DNA from: Flavobacterium sp. 9
GTDB lineage: Bacteria; Bacteroidota; Bacteroidia; Flavobacteriales; Flavobacteriaceae
Assembly: GCF_002754195.1 (NCBI RefSeq)
Contig: NZ_PEEU01000001.1
Coordinates: forward strand, 4,030,001 to 4,094,000
Reading direction: 5' to 3'
DNA length: 64,000 nucleotides
Under the pieces are notes generated by a model. That model did not search any database. It was not told the DNA's origin and saw nothing but the letters and a program-made list of their open reading frames with translations. The translations under genes were made by a program, and so were the position numbers. Shown one piece after another: positions 43,769-53,157 of the stretch; the first letter of the stretch is position 1, and each line of letters opens with the position of its first letter.

Positions 43769-45286
43769 TTACAATAACGAATGACAAGTCATTGCATTAG
43801 GTTGCTGAACGCCCATTAATTCGAGAATAGTAGGAGCGATGTCACCTAAAACACCATTTTGGATATTTTTTAATTCTTTGTCAACCAAGATAATCGGCAC
43901 TGGGTTTGTTGTGTGCGCTGTATTTGGGCTTCCGTCAGGATTAATCATTGTTTCGCAATTTCCGTGATCGGCAATTACAATTGTAGTATAATTATTGGCA
44001 AGAGCCGCTTCGATCACTTGTTTTACGCAAGCATCTACAGCTTCACAAGCCTTAATTGCTGCGCTCATGATTCCCGTATGACCAACCATATCTCCGTTTG
44101 CAAAATTTAAACAAACGAAATCTACTTCACCATTGTTTAATTCAGGAACAAGAGCATCTGTTAATTCAAAAGCACTCATTTCTGGTTGCAAATCGTAAGT
44201 TGCTACTTTTGGAGAATTTCTTAAAATACGTGATTCACCTTCAAAAGGAGTTTCTCTTCCGCCAGAAAAGAAAAATGTCACGTGAGGGTATTTCTCTGTT
44301 TCAGCAATACGAATTTGTTTTTTGCCAGCTTTCTCTAATACTTCACCAAGAGTTTCAGTAATATTATCTTTATTGTAAACTACTTTTACGTTTTGGTATG
44401 TTTCGTCATAGTTCGTAAGCGTTACATAATACAAGTTTAACTTGTGCATGTTTTGCTCGTGGAAATCTTGTTGCGAAAGTGCTTCTGTAAGTTCGCGACC
44501 TCTGTCTGTTCTAAAGTTGAAGAAGATAACAACATCACCTTCAACAATTGTTGCAAGAGGTTTTTCGTCTTCATCAACCATTACGATTGGAGCAATAAAC
44601 TCATCAGTAACATCATGCGCATAACTGTCAAGTATGCTTGCAACTGCATTTTTAGATGGAGTTCCAATAGCATTTACCACTAAATCATAGGCAAGTTTTA
44701 CGCGTTCCCAACGTTTGTCACGATCCATTGCGTAGTAACGTCCAATGATTGAAGCTATTTTTACCGGAGTATCTTTAATATGTTCTTCTAAATCGTGAAT
44801 GTATTTTGCTCCTGATTTCGGGTCAACATCACGACCATCTGTAAAAGCGTGAACAAAAACTTTATCCAAGCCATATTCTTGCGATGCATCGATTAATCCA
44901 CGTAAGTGAGAAGTATGAGAGTGAACACCTCCATCAGAAACTAATCCTAAAAAGTGAACTTTTTTATTGTTTTCTTTAGCATATGTAAAAGCATCAACAA
45001 GTACTTGTTCTTTGGCAAGTGTTTTGTTTGCTACGGCTAAGTTTATTTTGGCTAAATCCTGATATACGATTCTTCCGGCACCAAGATTCATGTGACCAAC
45101 TTCACTGTTTCCCATTTGACCTTCAGGAAGACCAACATTTAATCCGTCAGTTCTAAGTTGAGCGCTTGGGTAATTTTTGTAAAGGCTGTTTATAAAAGGA
45201 ACATTTGCATTGTCTATCGCTGATACTTTTGGATCAGGAGATTTTCCCCAACCGTCCAAGATCATAAGTATTACTTTTTTATTCAT
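43769..45286 (-). CDS. gpmI: 2,3-bisphosphoglycerate-independent phosphoglycerate mutase
   Basis: Interconverts 3- and 2-phosphoglycerate in glycolysis using Mn and a serine nucleophile. The motifs 'VILMILDGWGKS', 'EGQMGNSEVGHMNLGAGR' (nucleophilic Ser), 'HAFTDGRDVDPKSG', 'FFNFRTDRGRELTEAL' and 'IVIADHGNCETM' are all present; 505 residues is the normal size. The start is the ATG at 45286 (or 45289): a perfect -7 box TATCTTTG at 45310-45303 lies inside the longer frame that begins at 45316, so that start is excluded. Confidence 0.97.
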   Translation of the reverse strand: MNKKVILMILDGWGKSPDPKVSAIDNANVPFINSLYKNYPSAQLRTDGLNVGLPEGQMGNSEVGHMNLGAGRIVYQDLAKINLAVANKTLAKEQVLVDAFTYAKENNKKVHFLGLVSDGGVHSHTSHLRGLIDASQEYGLDKVFVHAFTDGRDVDPKSGAKYIHDLEEHIKDTPVKIASIIGRYYAMDRDKRWERVKLAYDLVVNAIGTPSKNAVASILDSYAHDVTDEFIAPIVMVDEDEKPLATIVEGDVVIFFNFRTDRGRELTEALSQQDFHEQNMHKLNLYYVTLTNYDETYQNVKVVYNKDNITETLGEVLEKAGKKQIRIAETEKYPHVTFFFSGGRETPFEGESRILRNSPKVATYDLQPEMSAFELTDALVPELNNGEVDFVCLNFANGDMVGHTGIMSAAIKACEAVDACVKQVIEAALANNYTTIVIADHGNCETMINPDGSPNTAHTTNPVPIILVDKELKNIQNGVLGDIAPTILELMGVQQPNAMTCHSLL

Positions 45287-45302
45287 CATTTTTAGTTTTT
45301 TA

Positions 45303-45310
45303 CAAAGATA
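45303..45310 (-). promoter_or_regulatory. -7 box of the gpmI promoter
   Basis: TATCTTTG on the minus strand, about 14 nt before the ATG. It decides the gpmI start; the expected TTG at -33 is not well placed. Confidence 0.5.
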
Positions 45311-45426
45311 AACCATTTCTAAAATGTGAACGAAAGCAATGTTATAATTTACAGTTAATAAAATGAAGGCTATTAAAAAATAATAATTTGGTTGAAGAAC
45401 CCTAAAAATTTTAAAATTAATTCAGA

Positions 45427-47856
45427 CTAGGTTCTGTTTCTAATCTTATTTTTGACAGCATTATAGTCAATAAAATATTTTACACTAACCGAAAAAATGT
45501 GTTTTAGCGCATCATTATTCAGTAAACCCGTTACATTGTTCTTGAAATTTTTGTCAATAATACGCTCAAAATTTGAAGCATTATTTCGGTATAAAACCGA
45601 AAGTTGACTTCCCGGCGCAAACCACCACGAATACGATAAATCAGTATTCCAGGAATAAAAGCTTGAGTTTTTATTTTCGGTATATTGAGGATAAGGCGTC
45701 AGAGTTCCGTCTGGTTCAAGTTCTAAAATGTTTTTATTTTCAGCCGATGACCAATAATGACGAACCGCCAGATTGAGAGTCATGGCGCTGTTTAAAGCAT
45801 ATTTTCCGCCAAGAGTATTCGCATAAGTAATTACATTTCGGTTTGCAAAAACAATAATTTCAGGAGTGTTTTCATTGTCATCATCGTCATAACTATCAAT
45901 ATAACCTTTGTTGTTGTTACGTTTTAAAAAACTAAAAGTATAAGTTAGTAACAGTTTGTCGTTAAATCGATATCTCGGACCAATATCAGCTCCATAAGCA
46001 ATTCGTCCGGATTCATCCGCAATAGCAATAGATGGATTTAAATCAATAGCAAATTTCTTGTTGTAATTGGTTGATACACTTGCCCACGCTTCAATTTTCC
46101 TCGGAATAATAACGTACCGGTTTTCTGCTCTGGGTTCGTAATAATCATAAGATTCCAGCGGAAAAAGAGTAACTCCAAAGCCATAATAGTTATTATTTAC
46201 CGATGTAACATTTACTTCAGAACTGATTTTATTGTCTTGTACTTTTCCGGATTCTTTATTAAACTCGACATACATATCATAGTCCACTTTAAACTTATTA
46301 AAAAGTTTAGTCGGGTTTAGGATTCTATAATTTGCATTGCCATAAAAGTTGTAATAATTGGTATAAAAGTTAATTCCCAAATCATTTGGATCAAAATCTT
46401 TGGTCACAAAATCAGTTCCTACGCTATAGCGATATTTACCACTAGTTTCTGCAAAACTAACAGTTGAGAAAAGTCCGTTTTTATTTTCGTCAGCATTGAT
46501 AAAACTGTATTTGACGTTACCGGATAAATTATAAGTATTGGCTTTAGTGTTTAAATCCCAAACTAATCCAGTCAGGTTTGCGTCTCTAAAATGACCGTTT
46601 CGCGTAACATTCGTATTAATAAATGTTACCGAAGAATTTTTTCTAAAACGCTGATCTAAAACTAATACATTGTAATTTGTCAAAGGTTCTACAACCACAC
46701 GTCTTGTTTCGCCTGTTATCGTATCTTTTATAGTAGCAAAAGTTTTCTCGGTAACAGCATTTAAGATTCCAATTCCTAATCCGTTTTTTGTTCTTCCGGA
46801 GACTTTCAAAGCGTTGATTAGATTGACGTTTTGTACATTATCGATTATTTCCTCATTCTTGTTTAAATCAGGATCAACAGACGGTTTTCCTCCAATTCTT
46901 CTCGAATAAAACATATTTCCTTTATTGAACAAATCGGTTCCTTCGGTAAAAAAGGCTCTGTTTTCATTGAATTGTTGCTCAAACGGACCAAGATTCAAGA
47001 TTTGATCGTCGTATTTTGTCTGTCCAAAATCAGGAATTAAAATTGCGTCAAGCGTAAAAGCATCACTAATTCCGTATTTAATATCCATTCCGCCTTTTAC
47101 CGTGCCATACGTTTTTTGACCATCAGCAGCATTTAGATAATAAGAAGCATAAGGCAGAAAAAATAATCGGGTAGGAGGTTTGATGTTTTCAATTCCTGCC
47201 AGATCACCATTTTGCTGCGTAAAAGTTCCAATTTTAGTATTAATTAAATTCCAGGTATATTTTTTACGTTCTCGTTTTATTTCCCTGAAAAAATTTATTC
47301 CCCAAGTTTGTTTGTTTTCTCCGGAAAATCGCAAAGCCGCATATGGAAGTTTAATCTCTACAATCCAGCCATTGTCGGCTATTTTGGCTTTACTGATCCA
47401 AACCGCGTCCCAGGAATAATCCTCACCGTTGGCATCTGTCATAATGCAATCGCCTTGTACATCTGCAGCAGAAACGAAAAATTCAAAATTTTGCTGACCA
47501 TCATTAAAGCCATTAATAAAAACGCCAAAGATATCGGCAGTTCCAAAGTTATCACGCTGCGAAATTTCTTTTAGAATCTTAGCAGGTTCATCATCATACA
47601 TCATTGCACCAATATAGATGGCGTCATTATTATATAAAACTTTAACGTCAGTTCTTCTCGCTTCCGGAATTGGTTTCCCGTTATCAGGATCATACATTAC
47701 AAAATCAGTCGCAATCGAAGCATCTTTCCATGCTGATTCATCTAGTTTCCCGTCAATAGTAATGCTTTGCGAAGTCGATTGGGTTTGCAAAACTTTTTTC
47801 TGACTATAGCCTGAGAAAGCAGATAAAAGAAGAATAAGAAAAAGTGCTTTTTTCAT
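45427..47856 (-). CDS. DUF5916 outer-membrane protein with N-terminal CBM9-like domain
   Basis: 809 residues from the ATG at 47856, which opens a signal peptide (MKKALFLILLLSAFSGYSQ). Residues about 25-210 resemble a family 9 carbohydrate-binding fold ('ITIDGKLDESAWKDAS', 'VKVLYNNDAIYIGAMMYDDE', 'NGWIVEIKLPYAALRFSG'). The rest is DUF5916, beta-rich with alternating strands ('VSVKYFIDYNAVKNKIRNRT' at the end), probably an outer-membrane barrel. Function is unknown; roles in binding or uptake of surface glycans have only been guessed at. It appears to be a single gene. Confidence 0.85.
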   Translation of the reverse strand: MKKALFLILLLSAFSGYSQKKVLQTQSTSQSITIDGKLDESAWKDASIATDFVMYDPDNGKPIPEARRTDVKVLYNNDAIYIGAMMYDDEPAKILKEISQRDNFGTADIFGVFINGFNDGQQNFEFFVSAADVQGDCIMTDANGEDYSWDAVWISKAKIADNGWIVEIKLPYAALRFSGENKQTWGINFFREIKRERKKYTWNLINTKIGTFTQQNGDLAGIENIKPPTRLFFLPYASYYLNAADGQKTYGTVKGGMDIKYGISDAFTLDAILIPDFGQTKYDDQILNLGPFEQQFNENRAFFTEGTDLFNKGNMFYSRRIGGKPSVDPDLNKNEEIIDNVQNVNLINALKVSGRTKNGLGIGILNAVTEKTFATIKDTITGETRRVVVEPLTNYNVLVLDQRFRKNSSVTFINTNVTRNGHFRDANLTGLVWDLNTKANTYNLSGNVKYSFINADENKNGLFSTVSFAETSGKYRYSVGTDFVTKDFDPNDLGINFYTNYYNFYGNANYRILNPTKLFNKFKVDYDMYVEFNKESGKVQDNKISSEVNVTSVNNNYYGFGVTLFPLESYDYYEPRAENRYVIIPRKIEAWASVSTNYNKKFAIDLNPSIAIADESGRIAYGADIGPRYRFNDKLLLTYTFSFLKRNNNKGYIDSYDDDDNENTPEIIVFANRNVITYANTLGGKYALNSAMTLNLAVRHYWSSAENKNILELEPDGTLTPYPQYTENKNSSFYSWNTDLSYSWWFAPGSQLSVLYRNNASNFERIIDKNFKNNVTGLLNNDALKHIFSVSVKYFIDYNAVKNKIRNRT

Positions 47857-48108
47857 GTCATGTTCAAAATAAATCATTCTGTAATACGTGTTGAAATAAT
47901 AGACAACGTTTTTCTCGAATTGTTACAGTTTTAATTATAATAAATGCCTTTTGATTAAGTTTTCTTTAAGAAAAGGGATCAAAACGCTAAGATTTTTATG
48001 ATAAGTAAATATCTTACAAATAAAAAAGTTTTTTGCTCCAAATGCTAATTTTTTACTTTGCTTTTGTTAAAGTTTAACCAAAAAGCCCCTGATTTACAGG
48101 CTTATATT

Positions 48109-48137
48109 TTGATAGGTGCATTTTTTTTATACTTTTG
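48109..48137 (+). promoter_or_regulatory. Promoter of the 48.2-kb L,D-transpeptidase gene
   Basis: TTG (48109-48111), 18 nt, TACTTTTG (48130-48137): a full match to the Bacteroidota consensus, 37 nt before the ATG. Confidence 0.65.
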
Positions 48138-48174
48138 CCAAACCCAAACCTTTTGTTTAACCTAAAGCTATTCA

Positions 48175-48897
48175 ATGATTTACAAGATTTATCCACTATT
48201 TGTGTTTTTGTTACTGTCTTTTGGTAAAGATTCAAATAACACTCCCGAAATTAAAAAAGAAACAGTAAAGCATTATGCTAAAGTTGAGAAACTTACTGTG
48301 GAAGCAAAAATTGAAAGTGTTTATAATACTTTGAACACTAACAACTTTAAGCTGCCTGAACTTAAAACTTTTTCTGAAGCTTTAAAAGGTTTTTACCTGT
48401 TGAAAGAAAGAGGAATTATTCAAAAAAACATTTTGACATTAATTGATTTTAGTTTGTCATCAAATTCAAAACGCCTTTGGGTAATTGATTTAACGACAAA
48501 CACAATCTTGTTCAATTCGTTAGTTGCTCACGGACGAAATACCGGAGAAGAATTTGCATCAGCGTTTTCAAACTCAAACTCTTCTTTTAAAAGTAGTTTA
48601 GGTTTTTATGCAACCGGTGAAATTTATCGCGGAAAACACGGAGCTTCTCTTCGTTTAGACGGTTTAGAAAATGGTGTAAATGATAACGCCCGCGAAAGAG
48701 GAGTAGTTATGCATGGTGCCGATTATGTCTCTGAATCTTTTATCAGAAACAATAAAAGATTAGGCAGAAGCCAAGGTTGTCCGGCAATTCCAATGGAATT
48801 AACAGACGAAATAATCGAAGTTATAAAAGATAAATCGTGTTTGTATATCTACCATCCGTCAAGAAGTTTTGCGATGGAAGAAAGGCTAATTTCTTAA
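48175..48897 (+). CDS. Murein L,D-transpeptidase catalytic domain protein
   Basis: 240 residues with an N-terminal signal sequence (MIYKIYPLFVFLLLSFG). The catalytic region is 'GVVMHGADYVSESFIRNN' and 'LGRSQGCPAIP', with nucleophile C202 and nearby His, as in YkuD-like L,D-transpeptidases of the 'murein L,D-transpeptidase catalytic domain' family. These crosslink or trim peptidoglycan in the periplasm. Its last 12 bases overlap the end of the convergent, unrelated-length L,D-transpeptidase gene at 48886. Confidence 0.9.
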   Translation: MIYKIYPLFVFLLLSFGKDSNNTPEIKKETVKHYAKVEKLTVEAKIESVYNTLNTNNFKLPELKTFSEALKGFYLLKERGIIQKNILTLIDFSLSSNSKRLWVIDLTTNTILFNSLVAHGRNTGEEFASAFSNSNSSFKSSLGFYATGEIYRGKHGASLRLDGLENGVNDNARERGVVMHGADYVSESFIRNNKRLGRSQGCPAIPMELTDEIIEVIKDKSCLYIYHPSRSFAMEERLIS

Positions 48898-50478
48898 TTT
48901 AGCATACAAATCCGAATCTAAATTATAAATATCAGCTCTGAAAATGAGCTGATTTTTTTTGCTCCAAGCCGTCCAATACCATTGGTATAAAGCATATTTT
49001 TTGACAATCTTAATGCTTGTTGTTTTTTTGGTTGCAATTAGCGTATCAATCTTCTCTCTGCTCCATTGTTCAGGATCATCTAATATATGTTCTGCCAATT
49101 CTAAAGGATTTTCAATACGAACACAACCGGAACTTAAAGAACGATTGTTTCGGCCAAAATAATTTCGATGATTCGTATCGTGCAAATAAACGCTATGATG
49201 ATTCGGGAACAAAATTTTCATTACTCCTAATGAATTGTTATATCCTGGACTTTGTACATAACGATAATTACCGGGTTTGTTTTCGTTCCATGCGCTTGGA
49301 TCTACAACTTTTCCCGTAGTATCATATATAGTTATGCTTTTATTCGCCAGATAATTTCTGTTGCGTTTCATTGCCGGCACAACATCTTCTTTTAATATAG
49401 TTGGCGGAACGGTCCATGTTGGGTTAAAAACAACAGTTTTTAGTGTTGAGGTTATAATTGGCGTTTTTCTTTTACTCGTTCCTACCACAATATTTCGAAC
49501 TAATGTCGTGTCTTTTCCTTCAACAACATTCAGGCTGTAATTAGGAATGTTAATGATGAAATAATTCTCGGCAAAATCTGAAGTATACCATCTCCATCGT
49601 TCCAGATTGGCAATAATTTGCTCTCTTCTTTTTTCTTTCGAATAGTTTAAAGCCTTAATCGTTCCGGCACCAATAACTCCATCGTCAGCTAAACCATGTC
49701 TTTCCTGGAATCTTTTGATTGATTCGAAAGTCTTTTTATTATAAATTCTATTCAGAGTGTCTTTTCCGGACATATCTCCCCAAAATAAAAGTCTCTTTTT
49801 TATGTTGATTAAAGCGTTGTTCGTATCATTAAGAGTTATTTTTTTTGTCGAAGAGTCGATCGCAATCGTTCCAATTTCGTCATTTGGAAACTTCTCAATA
49901 ATTTCAAGCGCTTTTAATAATTCCTTGTAAGTTTCTGATTTCGGCTGAATATTGTCAACAATACTGTCCAGTTTGTTTTTATTAAATGCCTTTATTAGAA
50001 CACTATTTACGTCGAATGTCTTTTCTTCTAAATCCCAGTCTCTATATAATTTCTTAGGATCCAGTTTTCCTTTATATAAGTGATTCAGATATTTTTCGAA
50101 GTTATATGTCAATAAGATGTCGTAAGTAGCCAGATCTTTATCACTTAGCGAACTGATTCTGCTTTCGAATTTTTTAAGCTTAGAAGTTTTGTAATCTTCA
50201 GGGTCTAAACCAAGTAGGTTTGAGTTTTCTAATTGAGATAAAACGTAAGTTCTCTTTTTAAGATTTCCCCAAACCGTTTTATGTTCAGAAGCATCATAAA
50301 ATTGTTTTAAGGTTTCGCTCTTAAATACATTTATTGTTGCCGTATCTATTTCTACTTTTCTTTCGTCAGTAAGTATGATTAATGGTGGTTTTTTCTTAAC
50401 CACGGGAGCGGGTTTAGGAGTGTCTTTTTTACAACTGATAAACAGGCTTATAACTAATAAAAAGTAAAGTTTTTTCAT
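48886..50478 (-). CDS. L,D-transpeptidase of the YcbB/LdtD type (lipoprotein)
   Basis: 530 residues. A lipoprotein signal ends at the lipobox cysteine (MKKLYFLLVISLFISCKKD). A scaffold region is followed by a peptidoglycan-binding motif ('SIKRFQERHGLADDGVIGAG', near 255-275) and a YkuD domain ('IIVNIPNYSLNVV'-like segment, 'YLHDTNHRNYFGRNNRSLSS', 'GCVRIENPLELAEHIL') with catalytic Cys at about 452. This is the architecture of E. coli LdtD, which makes 3-3 crosslinks. It follows a GNAT gene with one base between. Confidence 0.92.
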   Translation of the reverse strand: MKKLYFLLVISLFISCKKDTPKPAPVVKKKPPLIILTDERKVEIDTATINVFKSETLKQFYDASEHKTVWGNLKKRTYVLSQLENSNLLGLDPEDYKTSKLKKFESRISSLSDKDLATYDILLTYNFEKYLNHLYKGKLDPKKLYRDWDLEEKTFDVNSVLIKAFNKNKLDSIVDNIQPKSETYKELLKALEIIEKFPNDEIGTIAIDSSTKKITLNDTNNALINIKKRLLFWGDMSGKDTLNRIYNKKTFESIKRFQERHGLADDGVIGAGTIKALNYSKEKRREQIIANLERWRWYTSDFAENYFIINIPNYSLNVVEGKDTTLVRNIVVGTSKRKTPIITSTLKTVVFNPTWTVPPTILKEDVVPAMKRNRNYLANKSITIYDTTGKVVDPSAWNENKPGNYRYVQSPGYNNSLGVMKILFPNHHSVYLHDTNHRNYFGRNNRSLSSGCVRIENPLELAEHILDDPEQWSREKIDTLIATKKTTSIKIVKKYALYQWYWTAWSKKNQLIFRADIYNLDSDLYAKLRN

Positions 50479-50479
50479 T

Positions 50480-50917
50480 TCATATTTTTTTAGACATTAA
50501 ATAATGTTCTCCAACATCTTTAATGTCAAATGCTTCGCCCAGAATTTCGTAATTCATTTTTTTATAAAAACCAACAGCGGCTGTTCTTGCATTGAACCAA
50601 ATTAAATCAACATTGTTTGCATTGCAGTATTTTTCGCAATGTTTTACTAAAGCTTCTCCAATTCCTTTTTTCTGATGGTTTTCTAAAACAGCCATTCCGC
50701 GAATCTGAGCTTGGTTATTTTCGGCAAATATAGGATTGATTTTTTGAAATAGTGAAATAATTCCTATTAAAGATCCGTCTTCGAATAAACCAAAATGTTT
50801 TGTTGTTTCCAGATCATCACCTTCAAAGATGCAACTTTCGATAGATTTTCCTTTTCTTAAAACAGGTTGGCGAACGATATAAGTTTCTTTTGACGGTATT
50901 TCTTTAATGTTACTCAT
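50480..50917 (-). CDS. GNAT-family N-acetyltransferase
   Basis: 145 residues with the acetyl-CoA-binding motif A 'IRGMAVLENHQKKGIGEALV' and 'FYKKMNYEILGEAFDI' at the C-terminal side. The acceptor substrate is unknown. It lies one base upstream of the LdtD-type gene, so they are probably co-transcribed; a link to cell-wall chemistry is only positional. Confidence 0.85.
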   Translation of the reverse strand: MSNIKEIPSKETYIVRQPVLRKGKSIESCIFEGDDLETTKHFGLFEDGSLIGIISLFQKINPIFAENNQAQIRGMAVLENHQKKGIGEALVKHCEKYCNANNVDLIWFNARTAAVGFYKKMNYEILGEAFDIKDVGEHYLMSKKI

Positions 50918-51009
50918 GATTTGTGTAAAATAAATAAATATATAACTTTTTAATTTTAAATTAGTTATAAATAATTGTTGTTTTTTATTGATTTTTTTTG
51001 CGAAAAAGC

Positions 51010-51041
51010 TTGTTTTGAACTTAAGTTATTTTCTATATTTG
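51010..51041 (+). promoter_or_regulatory. Promoter of the first tRNA-Gly
   Basis: TATATTTG at 51034-51041, with TTG at 51010-51012 (21 nt spacing) or 51015-51017 (16 nt). It ends 12 nt before the tRNA. Confidence 0.6.
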
Positions 51042-51053
51042 CACCACGGTAAT

Positions 51054-51126
<73 letters not shown>

Positions 51127-51128
51127 CT

Positions 51129-51160
51129 AAAAAACCGGAACTTCATTGTTTCGGTTTTTT
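51129..51160 (+). terminator. Terminator of the first tRNA-Gly
   Basis: AAAAAACCGGAAC pairs with GTTTCGGTTTTTT through one G-U wobble, immediately after the tRNA. Confidence 0.8.
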
Positions 51161-51191
51161 TATCAAAAGTAAATAATTTTTGATTTTTATT

Positions 51192-51221
51192 TTGTTTTAA
51201 AAATTTAATTATTTATATTTG
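51192..51221 (+). promoter_or_regulatory. Promoter of the second tRNA-Gly
   Basis: TTG (51192-51194), exactly 19 nt, TATATTTG (51214-51221): the ideal Bacteroidota promoter, 12 nt before the tRNA. Confidence 0.75.
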
Positions 51222-51233
51222 CACCCTGTTAAT

Positions 51234-51306
<73 letters not shown>

Positions 51307-51310
51307 CTTC

Positions 51311-51341
51311 AAAATCCTCAAACAAATTGTTTGGGGATTTT
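51311..51341 (+). terminator. Terminator of the second tRNA-Gly
   Basis: AAAATCCTCAAACA pairs with TGTTTGGGGATTTT (one wobble), followed by further T residues. Confidence 0.8.
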
Positions 51342-51360
51342 TTTTGCGTTTATATTTTTG

Positions 51361-51507
51361 AACCATATAAGTAATATAAGCTATTATAAGTGCTTGTCGG
51401 GAACTTTTTAAATGAACTTATGTTACTTATATGGTTTAATAAAATGTTTTCAGTGAAATAAGCATTTGCGTAAAGCTTTTTTAAATGAACTTATATCACT
51501 TATATGG
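51361..51507. repeat. One full and one half copy of the CCATATAAG repeat
   Basis: AACCATATAAGTAATATAAG (51361-51380) is inverted with one mismatch at 51417-51436. A further right arm, AACTTATATCACTTATATGG, lies alone at 51488-51507. This is the same family as 38362-38438, here between the tRNA pair and the convergent pepE. Confidence 0.85.
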
Positions 51508-51517
51508 TTTAAGTTTT

Positions 51518-52225
51518 TTAGTTTAAATTACTTAAATCACTTTCTGTTTCTAATTCTACAGGATTTTCGTTTTGTTTGAATAAACGAGCTTTTAGATTTC
51601 CTTTAAGAGTGATTTTGTCTCCTTTAACTTCAAGCCAACTTCCTTCTCTTAATCCTAAAACCGGAATTGAATTAAAAGCGTGAAATTCTTTAATTCTTGT
51701 TTCGCGCGTTTCGCCCATATGTTGTGATTGCGTATCCGGATCTAAATAATGTGGATTTAGGTTGAAAGGAATTAATCCTAAAGTCTGAAAGCTTGGCGGA
51801 TAAATTATTGGCATATCATTCGTGGTTTGCATTGATAAGCCGCAAATATTACTTCCTGCGCTGGTTCCCAAATATGGAGTTCCATTTTTTACTGTTTCAG
51901 CAAGAACCTGCATAATGTTGTGTTTGTATAATTGCGTAACCAGTAAAAAAGTGTTTCCTCCGCCGGTAAAAATACCTTCAGCATTTTTTATTGCGCTTGC
52001 AGCATCTTCAAATTCATGAATTCCTTTTACGGCAATATTTATAGAAGAAAATGCTTCAGCTACTTTATTAGTGTATTCGTCATGAGAAATTCCGCTTGGA
52101 CGAGCATATGGAATGAATAAAATGCTTTTGCAGTTTTTAAAATGCGATGCTAATACCGGTAAAATATAGTCTAAATAACTGCCTCCGTGTAGCGTAGATG
52201 TGCTGGCAATGATGATACTTTTCAT
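51518..52225 (-). CDS. pepE: Dipeptidase E (peptidase S51 family)
   Basis: 235 residues. The S51 nucleophile lies in 'GTPYLGTSAGSNICG' (S122), preceded by 'GIFTGGGNTFLLV', both characteristic of aspartyl dipeptidase PepE. It hydrolyses Asp-X dipeptides in the cytoplasm. No signal peptide is seen. It stands alone, divergent from the exported-protein cluster at 52.4 kb. Confidence 0.92.
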   Translation of the reverse strand: MKSIIIASTSTLHGGSYLDYILPVLASHFKNCKSILFIPYARPSGISHDEYTNKVAEAFSSINIAVKGIHEFEDAASAIKNAEGIFTGGGNTFLLVTQLYKHNIMQVLAETVKNGTPYLGTSAGSNICGLSMQTTNDMPIIYPPSFQTLGLIPFNLNPHYLDPDTQSQHMGETRETRIKEFHAFNSIPVLGLREGSWLEVKGDKITLKGNLKARLFKQNENPVELETESDLSNLN

Positions 52226-52327
52226 AAAAAATTAACTCAGATTTGTTTCTGTTAAAGATATTAAAACTCTCTTTTTACAAAGTGTAAAACGGGTTTAATT
52301 AACATATTTTTACCATGTCCTTAATAC

Positions 52328-52335
52328 TAAATTTG
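52328..52335 (+). promoter_or_regulatory. -7 box upstream of the exported-protein cluster
   Basis: TAAATTTG, 55 nt before the proposed TTG start at 52390. No well-spaced TTG is seen at -33. Confidence 0.35.
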
Positions 52336-52389
52336 GAATACATTAAGATATTTTTACAGCTTTAAGAATAATTCTAATTTTTCAACATT

Positions 52390-53157
52390 TTGATTAATAA
52401 AGTTGCTTGTGTTTTGATGGTTGTTTTGGGACAAACTAGTTGGTCTCAAAGCCAGGATCGTAGTGTTATTAACGGAAAAATAGCTGCTAATACTTCTGAT
52501 TTGGAAGGTGTTTATGTTATAAATGCTCAAACTGAAGCGATGACAACTACAGACGAAACGGGCGCTTTTTCTATTTCTGCTAAAGAAGGTGATACGCTTG
52601 TTTTTTCGTCTATACAATTCAAAGAAAATAAGGTTTTGCTAATTGCGGAGAATTTTTCAGATCTTCATTTTACAGTAAAATTGAATATGGTAATGCATCA
52701 ATTGCAGGAAGTAGTCGTTAGAAATTATAACGGAATTAATGCTGCTTCTTTGGGAATTGTTCCATATGGACAGAAAAAATATACAGAAGCCGAAAGAAAA
52801 TTACATACGGCTACGGCATTAAATCCAACGGCAAATGCCGGTTCAATGGCTGGAGGTTCAATATCTGCAGATCCATTATTGAATTTCTTTTCTGGACGAA
52901 CTGAAATGCTTAAAAAAGAAGTAGCGGTAGAAAAGAAAGAAGCTTTTATGAAACTTTTGGAGCGTATGTTTAGTATTGATCATTTTGTAAATAGGTTACA
53001 AATTCCGCTTGAATACGTAAAAGGTTTTGAGTATTATGCCGTGGAAAACGATAAATTCACAGTAATTTTGAACTCTAAAAATAAAACTTCAACAGAGTTT
53101 TTGCTAGCCGAATTGGCTGTGAAATACAAAGAAATAATAGCGAGTGAAAACAAGTAA
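52390..53157 (+). CDS. Exported protein with carboxypeptidase-regulatory-like domain (paralogue 1)
   Basis: 255 residues, probably starting at TTG (52390) with the signal peptide MINKVACVLMVVLGQTSWSQ. Residues about 26-100 form a CarboxypepD_reg-like beta-sandwich ('VINGKIAANTSDLEGVYVIN', 'TTDETGAFSISAKEGDTLVF'), ending in 'LQEVVV' as in the N-terminal domain of SusC-type receptors, but no TonB barrel follows. Instead there is 'LGIVPYGQKKYTEAERK' (121-137) and 'FFSGRTEMLKKEVAVEKKE' (166-184), shared with the next gene. It is likely periplasmic or surface associated. Function unknown. Confidence 0.75.
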   Translation: MINKVACVLMVVLGQTSWSQSQDRSVINGKIAANTSDLEGVYVINAQTEAMTTTDETGAFSISAKEGDTLVFSSIQFKENKVLLIAENFSDLHFTVKLNMVMHQLQEVVVRNYNGINAASLGIVPYGQKKYTEAERKLHTATALNPTANAGSMAGGSISADPLLNFFSGRTEMLKKEVAVEKKEAFMKLLERMFSIDHFVNRLQIPLEYVKGFEYYAVENDKFTVILNSKNKTSTEFLLAELAVKYKEIIASENK

